64,000 nt of DNA, taken from NCBI GenBank assembly GCA_001600615.1, contig BCKK01000006.1, positions 1,443,966-1,507,965 of the forward strand, read 5' to 3'. The number at the start of each line of letters is the position of its first letter. Position 1 is the stretch's first letter. The notes below the pieces were generated by a model that saw nothing but the letters and a program-made list of their open reading frames with translations, was not told the origin of the DNA and did not search any database. Of this stretch, positions 57,928-64,000 are shown piece by piece. This DNA comes from Dioszegia crocea (taxonomy: Eukaryota; Basidiomycota; Tremellomycetes; Tremellales; Bulleribasidiaceae). Position numbers and translations under genes: made by a program.

Positions 57928-58548
57928 GATTGTATCGAGATCTGAACAAAGAATGAGTTGCGAAGTAGAGGAGATCGGACGCGTCGCACTCTCGATCGAC
58001 GATCCTCGACGCGTCGCGACGAATATTACCTCAGTACTTGCTCGTCCATCCATCTACCGCCGCAACGCCCAAGTTGACCCTTGACCGTCTTTGCCCTCAT
58101 CCGGACCCACATACTGATATGACTGACGGGCTGATGCTGTGCATGACATCGATTCTCGCGAAAGAAAGGCTAGATCACACGCCGGACACGTTCAGCACGA
58201 CTCCACGAGACACCCGGATCAAGAGCTCTCCTCCAGAGTCAGACTGACCCCATCATGTCGCTTGATATGCTCATCGCGTCCAGTGCAGTTAGGAAATGGC
58301 GCAGCTGATCAGCTGATAACGGACTGAGAGGCATCATGAGTCCAAATCACGATATGACATCAAAACGTCAACTACAGGCAGGCCGAGCTGATGATTCTAT
58401 CTAGAGCATCCGAATACAAGCTGCCTTTTGGAGGGGATCTGTGGAATAGGATTGCGAATGGGAGGAACTTCCTGGTCTACCATCGCCATGACGCATCTGA
58501 TGATGTGTCAGCTCTGGTGCAAGATAAAAGTCACAGTCCGACTCACGT
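57928..58548. promoter_or_regulatory. Upstream region of BTB gene 2 with paired ACGCGT boxes
   Basis: 621 bp. The 10-mer GACGCGTCGC appears at 57978-57987 and 58008-58017; its ACGCGT core is the MluI-cell-cycle-box consensus bound by MBF/APSES factors in fungi. The rest has no convincing gene. Confidence 0.45.
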
Positions 58549-59283
58549 CTACTTTGTCATGCCAGACATGAAACCCCCCATTACCCAAATCCAAGTGTTT
58601 GGATGGTTCCAGCCAGTGGTATTCTGCGCTCTGTTCGCCTCGTACGATGTGCACGCGATCGTGAGTGACCACACCCAGTGTGGCTGCAGCCGCGCAAACT
58701 CCTTGGGTCCCCAAGGTCGCGTGATGCTGTTGGGGGTCAAGGGAGGCTGGGTCGGTTGCATCCAGTCAGTGTACCACTTATGGCCCTGACTGAGTACTCG
58801 ACATCCGCTCGACAAATCGTCCAAGCGAGACGCCAAGACGAAGGCATCGAACAGCTTCGAACTGCTGACGTCAACGACGTTTCCGTATAGTAGCTTGCGC
58901 GCAGCTCCGACGCGGTCATATTTGACGAGAAGGTCGATCACCCGACCGAGTGCATCGATACCCAGGCTGATCTGGGTGGACGTGGCTCTGAAGATGGTGC
59001 GGATGAAAGCGTCCAAGTCGGCCTGAGTGGATTCGGAGAGCTTGATCTCCCCCGAAACGCTCGAGACGCCTGAGAGCATGTCGGCAAAGACAGAGCTGAT
59101 TATCAGCACAGTAAACTCGCAACCAGTATCATAACCAGGAGAGAAATCTCACCTCGCCTCAGCCAAAGCGACCTTATTGACCCGCCAAGCCGCCAGATCG
59201 TCCGAGAGGATGACCACATCGCCATCGGTGTATCCTGATTGATAGGTGTACACCACACCTTTTGCGTCTGTATAGTGGCTCAT
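58549..59283 (-). CDS. BTB/POZ domain protein 3 (intact copy)
   Basis: The intact member of the three BTB genes in the window. ATG is at 59281-59283 (MSHYTDAKGVVYTYQSGYTDGDVVILSDDLAAWRV). One intron (GTGAGA...ATCAG) lies inside codon S, giving SSVFADMLSGVSSVSGEIKLSE. A helical BACK-like region follows: LGRVIDLLVKYDRVGAARKLLYGN, LFDAFVLASRLDDLSSGCRVLSQGHKWY. The C-terminus is LQPHWVWSLTIACTSYEANRAQ, then WIWVMGGFMSGMTK with stop at 58549. BTB proteins dimerise and often serve as Cullin-3 ligase adaptors; no kelch, MATH or zinc finger partner domain is present, so the role is unknown. It is divergent from the F-box gene at 59915, 631 bp apart. Confidence 0.8.
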
Positions 59284-59914
59284 TTTTGCCAATGAATTGA
59301 GGGTAATGTGTGAATAGCATAGTAATAAGCTCTCTTGAGAGCATCACTGAGCTAGGTGTCACTCGCCCCTTCCCAACCACAGGAGCAGCGCGTGACACAC
59401 CTCAGATCACGCGTCATATCCGCCACCAGTCCGCTGACTCTGCTCTGGCTCTCACATTCCCCGATATTCCAAAACGTCATCGGATCAGCATACACTATGC
59501 CGGGCGCTGATGGGGCTTTGTAAGCTCGCAGAAGCTTTCCGAGCAACATGATATATGGCCTCCGGCTTCGGCCGATGGCGGGCAGGCGACAATTAGCAGC
59601 AATATCTCTGGTCACCTCTCCTCTCGCGCGCGGGCATGTCATCGCTCGTTATATCAGAAGAACCGAGCGTCGTGGATCCCTTGCATCGCCATGCCCTTCG
59701 TAAGAGCGGGTGGACCGAACTGTGTTCGGTTGATAGGCATGTTTCAGGCTGTTTCAGACTTATAATCTCCCGAAAGGGTAATTATGGAAATTAGCTTGGA
59801 AACTCAAATTGAAGGCGTCCGCATCGCGTCCTTTGAACTCTCCCTCCATATCTAGACCTAAGAATTCACTCCAGCTCACGATGCTTCGACCAATCACCCA
59901 TCCATGCCATCAAC
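59284..59914. promoter_or_regulatory. Divergent upstream region, BTB gene 3 / F-box gene 1
   Basis: 631 bp. It includes the conserved AATTA..GGAAATT element (59780-59792) shared with the other two F-box genes. No RNA gene or ORF supported. Confidence 0.5.
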
Positions 59915-60936
59915 ATGGTCGTCCCCGAATTTCACGAGGAAATCTACCACCTAATTATCGACTTTTTGGAGCTTCCTGAGCGGTCAACAATGCTTCGCGC
60001 CTCGCGAGCGATGTACCTACTCATAGCTCCAGCTATCTATACCACACTCGAGCTTAAGCTGGACGGGCGCCCGCTTCCGTCAAGCTGGAGAAGTCTCATG
60101 ACCCTCACAAATCCGGAAGGTATGTAGGTATGGCTCATTCCTGCTTCAACACTCAGCCTTCACCAACGACTCATTTCGACTCTGGCTGACTCTGACCAGA
60201 TCCCGCGGCCCAGACCGAGCCGGATCCACTTCCCCATCTCCTAACCTACACCAAGCACCTTATCATCCCACCTCACCTTAAATGGCACTGTAGCGCATAC
60301 AGTAGCTCCCTATTTCAAACTCTCGAAAGTCTACGCGTTATCCCCCATCAGTTGGCGATTCCGAGGGGCTTTTGTCAACACTCTGCTACATACGGCACCA
60401 CCACCATCTCCCCTCTCTGTCCACTGCTATCCAGCCTTCAACCCCATAAGCTCATAATCGCAAGCGACCACTTCGCTTTTAGCCGCGCATCAAACGGCTT
60501 TTGGACGGGTGCCGATGAACTGCCGTCAGAGGTCAAGGAGCTCGTCGTATACGTTGGCGTCAAGAGCAACGATCATGACTTCTTCGAGCAGATCCCAAGG
60601 ACGATAACGAAGATTTCCATCGTTTTATCGCTCAATTACGAGATGGACTGGAGATGGGCAAATTCTCAACCGATGCGGTTCTTCGCGGATCTGGCGATGG
60701 CATCAAAGTGGGCGGAGGTAACGGAGATTGTGGGATTGGAAGGGGTGCGTCTGTCTTGGCTGGAGATGCAGGTGAAGGAGGCGGAAGAGTGTATACGGGT
60801 GATGACGGCTGCGAAAGCTCAGATCGCGCTGGCTTCGGCTGGCGCTGGATTGGGAGGTCGTGTGCTGGGACCGAGGGAGACTATTCTTGTGACAAGGGAA
60901 GCTTATGATAAGCGTGAGAGTGGGTCAAGGCGCTAA
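59915..60936 (+). CDS. F-box-like protein 1
   Basis: ATG is at 59915 (MVVPEFHEEIYHLIIDFLELPERSTMLRASRAMYLLIAPAIYTTLELKLD), an F-box-like N-terminus: P-E-E-I-I-L with a later LY.I.L pattern. One intron splits the codon after NPE. The rest lacks leucine-rich-repeat regularity: LLTYTKHLIIPPHLKWH, LESLRVIPHQL, ELVVYVGVKSNDHDFFEQIP, TITKISIVLSLN. The C-terminal block VTEIVGLEGVRLSW, AKAQIALASAGAG and ILVTREAYDKRESGSRR is shared with the next two genes. F-box proteins select targets for SCF ubiquitin ligases; the target is unknown. It is one of three tandem copies. Confidence 0.7.
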
Positions 60937-61311
60937 GGCTTGAGGTGGAAATACTGGAGGGATGGGGAAAGCAGAGAAGGGGATAGGCGGAGGCGTGATA
61001 TCGACAAATCAGGTGAGGTTTAAGGGAGGCTTTTCGTTTTGATAGATGATTGGTAGCGGTACCTGTAATTTCCAATTGTAGCAGCTGTGCCTGTTCATGC
61101 GCTCGACTGCCAGAGGGATCTAGCCCTAGGGACTGAATGTGCTGCATGGCAAGAGGGTCAGGCCGGTCGGGACAGAAGAGGCGTTTTAAGGGTGGTCCAT
61201 CTCGAAATTACCCAATCAGGAAATTCTGGGCTTGTTTTGTGCCTCAGCAAAGCTCAGCAACCTTCATCATCTCCGTCAGATATCACAAGTTGCTATCAAC
61301 AGAGCCCAGCG
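60937..61311. promoter_or_regulatory. Spacer with conserved element, F-box genes 1-2
   Basis: 375 bp. Element AATTACCCAATCAGGAAATT at 61206-61225, 87 bp before the ATG at 61312. The frame is open upstream from 61137, but its sequence is unlike the F-box fold. Confidence 0.5.
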
Positions 61312-62369
61312 ATGACTGGCCATACTCTCAATACGCCCAGACATCTGCCCGTCGAGATCTATCAGCACATCTTTGGATATGTGGACTCCACAGCTCCACT
61401 CGCGATATGTTGTCGAGCATCGACAAGGCTATACCTTCTGGTCGCGCCTTTGCTCTACAACAAGATCGTATTGGATCTCAACAAAAAGCATCATCCCTTT
61501 TCTGCAGAACCATCATGTATCAAGAGAGTAGGCACAGGTCAGTCACGCGAAAATTCTCAGCCAGGGTTGACTGTAAANACGGTCTTTTCGGCCCAAGGAT
61601 ACGGGCTAATGTTGCTACAGGTTCAAACACCAGCTCGCTCCCTCCTCTACTCAGCTATGTGAACCACCTCACATTGATGCCACACGATACACGGATCTGT
61701 GCTTCACGTACATCTCGCAAACTGCCCAACCTTCAACATCTACACGTCATCCCCCGCTCCCCACAACAGCCGACTTTATGTCAATACATCTACGGCCATA
61801 TACCTGGTAAAGACCATACATGTTGTCCCCTCCTTCGTACATTTCGATCCCCTCATGTCACAGCCGGTACCGATCATGTCGAGATGGGCATAACCGACGA
61901 TGATCCCGGTCTGTGGAGAAACGCCTATGACTTCCCAGTGGAGACCAAAACCCTCACCCTTCACCTCGGTCCCCATGTGGCGAAGAGAGGCTTCCTCCAT
62001 CGGCTGCCTACTTCCATGGAGAAGGTCACTCTTGTCCTTCCTAACCTTCCCTTAATCCAAGAGTCATGGGGGGTATACAGCGGGTTTGGCCAGTCGGCAG
62101 ATGTCCTCGCACGTTTGGCCTTACCGCAAAGGGGCGGCGTACGAGCGATAGAGATAGTGGGGTTGGAAAGGGAGGTTTCCACGCGGCAATGGCATACGCT
62201 GATGACGGCGTCTGACATGATCATGTCCTGCGTAGACGTCAACACCGGAGTGACATCGATGGACGGGGTACGGGGCCAGAGAGTAGGCACGGCGAAGAAT
62301 GTGACGTTTGTGACCAGGGAAGAGTACGATAAGAGAGAGGCGGGCGGACGGTCGGTGGAAAGGGAGTGA
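61312..62369 (+). CDS. F-box-like protein 2
   Basis: ATG is at 61312 (MTGHTLNTPRHLPVEIYQHIFGYVDSTAPLAICCRASTRLYLLVAPLLYNKIVLDL), a good F-box-like start. One intron of 89 nt, carrying the ambiguous base N at 61578, follows RVGTG; the join to SNTSSLPPLLSYVNHLTLMPHD is in frame. Later: LPNLQHLHVIPRSP, CCPLLRTFRSPHVTAGTD, TKTLTLHLGPHVAKRGFLHRLP, STMEKVTLVLPN, ALPQRGGVRAIEIVGLEREVS, NVTFVTREEYDKREAGG. It stops at TGA 62367-62369. The final blocks EIVGLE and TREEYDKREAG repeat those of genes 1 and 3, so these are paralogues. An alternative reading uses an upstream in-frame ATG at 61137; the shared F-box start makes 61312 preferable only if that other frame is not used. Confidence 0.7.
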
Positions 62370-62752
62370 AGGGAGAAGAGGAGGGTGACGCGTTGTCAGG
62401 CTAGGGTGAGGCATGAGGTCGGGCGGAGTCGGGAGATAGGGAGATGTGGATGGGCCGGTCCAGTCGGCCGGGGCAATCTTGAAGTTCGAGCGATGTATGA
62501 TTCTGGAGATCAAGAGATCCAGGTCATGATGCACGATACCTCCCAGCTGCTCTGACGCTGGTGAACTACCCGACTCTATAGCCAAACTGCCTGAATCTAT
62601 AAGGACAATGCGAGCATGAAGCACATCAAGGCCCGTTCGGTAAAGAATTACCACATTCGGAAATTTTGCTCTCTTGCAAGTACCCGACCTCAAGCGACCC
62701 ATACCTGTGTACATCACTCTCTCCTCCCCAATCTCAAGCCCAATCCTGCATC
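62370..62752. promoter_or_regulatory. Spacer with conserved element, F-box genes 2-3
   Basis: 383 bp. Element AATTACCACATTCGGAAATT at 62646-62665, 88 bp before the ATG at 62753. Nothing else recognised. Confidence 0.5.
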
Positions 62753-63790
62753 ATGTCCACTCCAAGCGGCAGGTCCTCCCCCGAATTCCCCCTCGAAATA
62801 CTCGAAAGCATCGTCGGGTATGTGGAACGGTCTCCGGACCTCGCAGCCTGCGCCCGACTCTCAAAAGCTCTTCACAAAACCGCAATTCCCCTCCTCTACC
62901 GTCGCCTCATCATACCCTACAGCGACCAGAAGCAGGGGATCCTCCAGATCCTTGATCCAGAAGCCATCGAGGCGAACGCGCGCTTCTTCGAGTACCGCCG
63001 TCGGGGTGAATCTCAGACGCATCCGACATCCCACCCCTCGGATACCGCCCGCATTACCCTCTTATCCCGATTCCAATATGTAACCCACCTCTCTATCGAA
63101 AGCCACTCTGTTGGGTTCTGTGCCGTCACATCTCCTATCATAATGTCAGCGCTCATCACCCTTCGGGTCTTGCCTGGTAGTAGGACGAGTACTCTATCCT
63201 TGTGCCTGCAAGACGAGGATGAGGACCGCGAGACTTGTCCGTTTGTCGAGCATCTTCGTCCTCGTCATCTCATCCTTGGTGGACCTCACGAGACCGGGTT
63301 TACTGGCCCCGCCACCGGTTTATGGTCCACCGAATCCTCATTCCCGCCACAGTGGATAAAATCCATCGTGCTCTACATCGGCTACTGGCCGGATGTCGAG
63401 TTTGAGACCAGTATCTGCAATCTCCCATCCACCTTGGAACGCTTCACTATGGTGTTTAAGCCAATTAACGGCGATAAGTGGGACAGGGAAGAGCCTTGGG
63501 CAAGCGAGGGATGGGTAGATCCCCAAGTGATGTTTGGACAAGTGGTGGGGTTGTGTGATGGGGATTGCGGAGTGGTGGAGGTTGTGGGTCTAGAAGGGAT
63601 AGACGAGACGTGGCGAGGGAACATGTCGGTGGAAGAAATGGAGAAAGCGATTCGGGTGGAGTTAGCGCAAAATCTAATGGACCGGGAGGACGAAGCGGAA
63701 GAGGTGGTGCGGAAATTGTTTGCCGTCAAGTTTTTGAGCAGGAATGAGTTTGCGCAGAGGGAGGCGAGAAGGGAGGTGCGGCTGCACTAG
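62753..63790 (+). CDS. F-box-like protein 3
   Basis: Intronless, 345 codons from ATG 62753 (MSTPSGRSSPEFPLEILESIVGYVERSPDLAACARLSKALHKTAIPLLYRRLIIPY), the clearest F-box start of the three. The middle includes LLSRFQYVTHLSIESHSVGF, ALITLRVLPGSRTSTLSL, LRPRHLILGGPHETG, WIKSIVLYIGYWPDVEFE and LPSTLERFTMVFKPI. The C-terminal family block is VVEVVGLEGIDETW, then VKFLSRNEFAQREARREVRL. It stops at TAG 63788-63790. The shared order suggests a single ancestral F-box plus C-terminal-domain gene, amplified in tandem. Only genes 1 and 2 retain an intron, in similar but not identical places. Confidence 0.75.
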   Translation: MSTPSGRSSPEFPLEILESIVGYVERSPDLAACARLSKALHKTAIPLLYRRLIIPYSDQKQGILQILDPEAIEANARFFEYRRRGESQTHPTSHPSDTARITLLSRFQYVTHLSIESHSVGFCAVTSPIIMSALITLRVLPGSRTSTLSLCLQDEDEDRETCPFVEHLRPRHLILGGPHETGFTGPATGLWSTESSFPPQWIKSIVLYIGYWPDVEFETSICNLPSTLERFTMVFKPINGDKWDREEPWASEGWVDPQVMFGQVVGLCDGDCGVVEVVGLEGIDETWRGNMSVEEMEKAIRVELAQNLMDREDEAEEVVRKLFAVKFLSRNEFAQREARREVRLH

Positions 63791-64000
63791 GAATGTCAAT
63801 TCGCTTAGAGTGGGATCATTGGAGCTGGAGTATTCCGGCGGTGTGGACTAGGGAATTGGCGTTGAAGCGCTCTTGGTTGATCACGACAGTAAGCACTCTT
63901 CGCAAATCAAGGCCTAGTGTGTTTCCTCTGCTGACTATAATAGCGACTTCTCACTACATCCGGTCTGGCCATCTTGACTCGCACGACTGCGGAATCTTAC

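Noticed and set aside
61137..62369. 410-codon reading running from 61137 through the F-box 2 gene
   Set aside because: Its N-terminal part is the F-box exon read in another frame and has no F-box features; the spliced gene starting at 61312 explains the family similarity better.

Overview
The window is nuclear DNA of a basidiomycete yeast, most like the Tremellomycetes (relatives of Cryptococcus, Kwoniella and Saitozyma). Genes are dense, on both strands, and cut by many short introns of about 40-70 nt. Donors are mostly GTGAGT or GTAAGT, a CTGAC or CTGAT branch site lies just upstream of AG acceptors, and GC content is moderate. Family content agrees: a CAP10-type GT90 glycosyltransferase, Sec62, CstF-64, Vfa1 and a GRAM/VASt lipid-transfer protein. 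Two N bases (56516, 61578) point to a draft assembly. Exon joins were made by eye from splice signals and reading frame, so exact ends are approximate where I say so.

Left part (1-7817): the 5' part of a gene for mitochondrial ribosomal protein mL41 faces a mitochondrial hydroxyacyl-thioester dehydratase gene. Then come a citrate-lyase-beta-like (CLYBL) gene, an unnamed conserved fungal gene, a sugar-porter MFS gene with a clear TATA box, an orphan coding-like segment and VFA1.

Nitrogen-scavenging block (8017-16783): copper amine oxidase, divergent amidase, a fungal-specific transcription-factor-domain protein with no visible zinc cluster, and a Dal5-like anion:cation symporter. The amine oxidase/amidase promoter and the transporter promoter share an exact 15-mer and several GATAAG boxes. 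This looks like one co-regulated uptake and ammonia-release unit.

Middle (17335-53454): CstF-64 with a 443-nt intron, SEC62 with a probable 7-nt microexon, a BTB gene broken at codon 3, two tandem EamA/DMT transporters, a SET-domain methyltransferase, an arrestin-like protein, a MARVEL-like and a DUF2231 membrane protein, and an RGG-tailed protein. Next are a small-secreted-protein gene with a frameshifted copy, DUF3237, a GRAM/VASt protein, GGPP synthase, an MDR oxidoreductase, GT90, a mitochondrial carrier, an MCT-like MFS, DUF4188, a GH13 alpha-glucosidase and an unknown membrane protein.

Right end (53655-64000): an HSL-type lipase whose first intron carries a 335-bp MITE-like element. 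After it lie two BTB genes (one with an internal stop) and three tandem F-box-like genes that share a motif about 90-120 bp upstream of their start codons. The right end is thus an array of putative ubiquitin-ligase adaptor genes.
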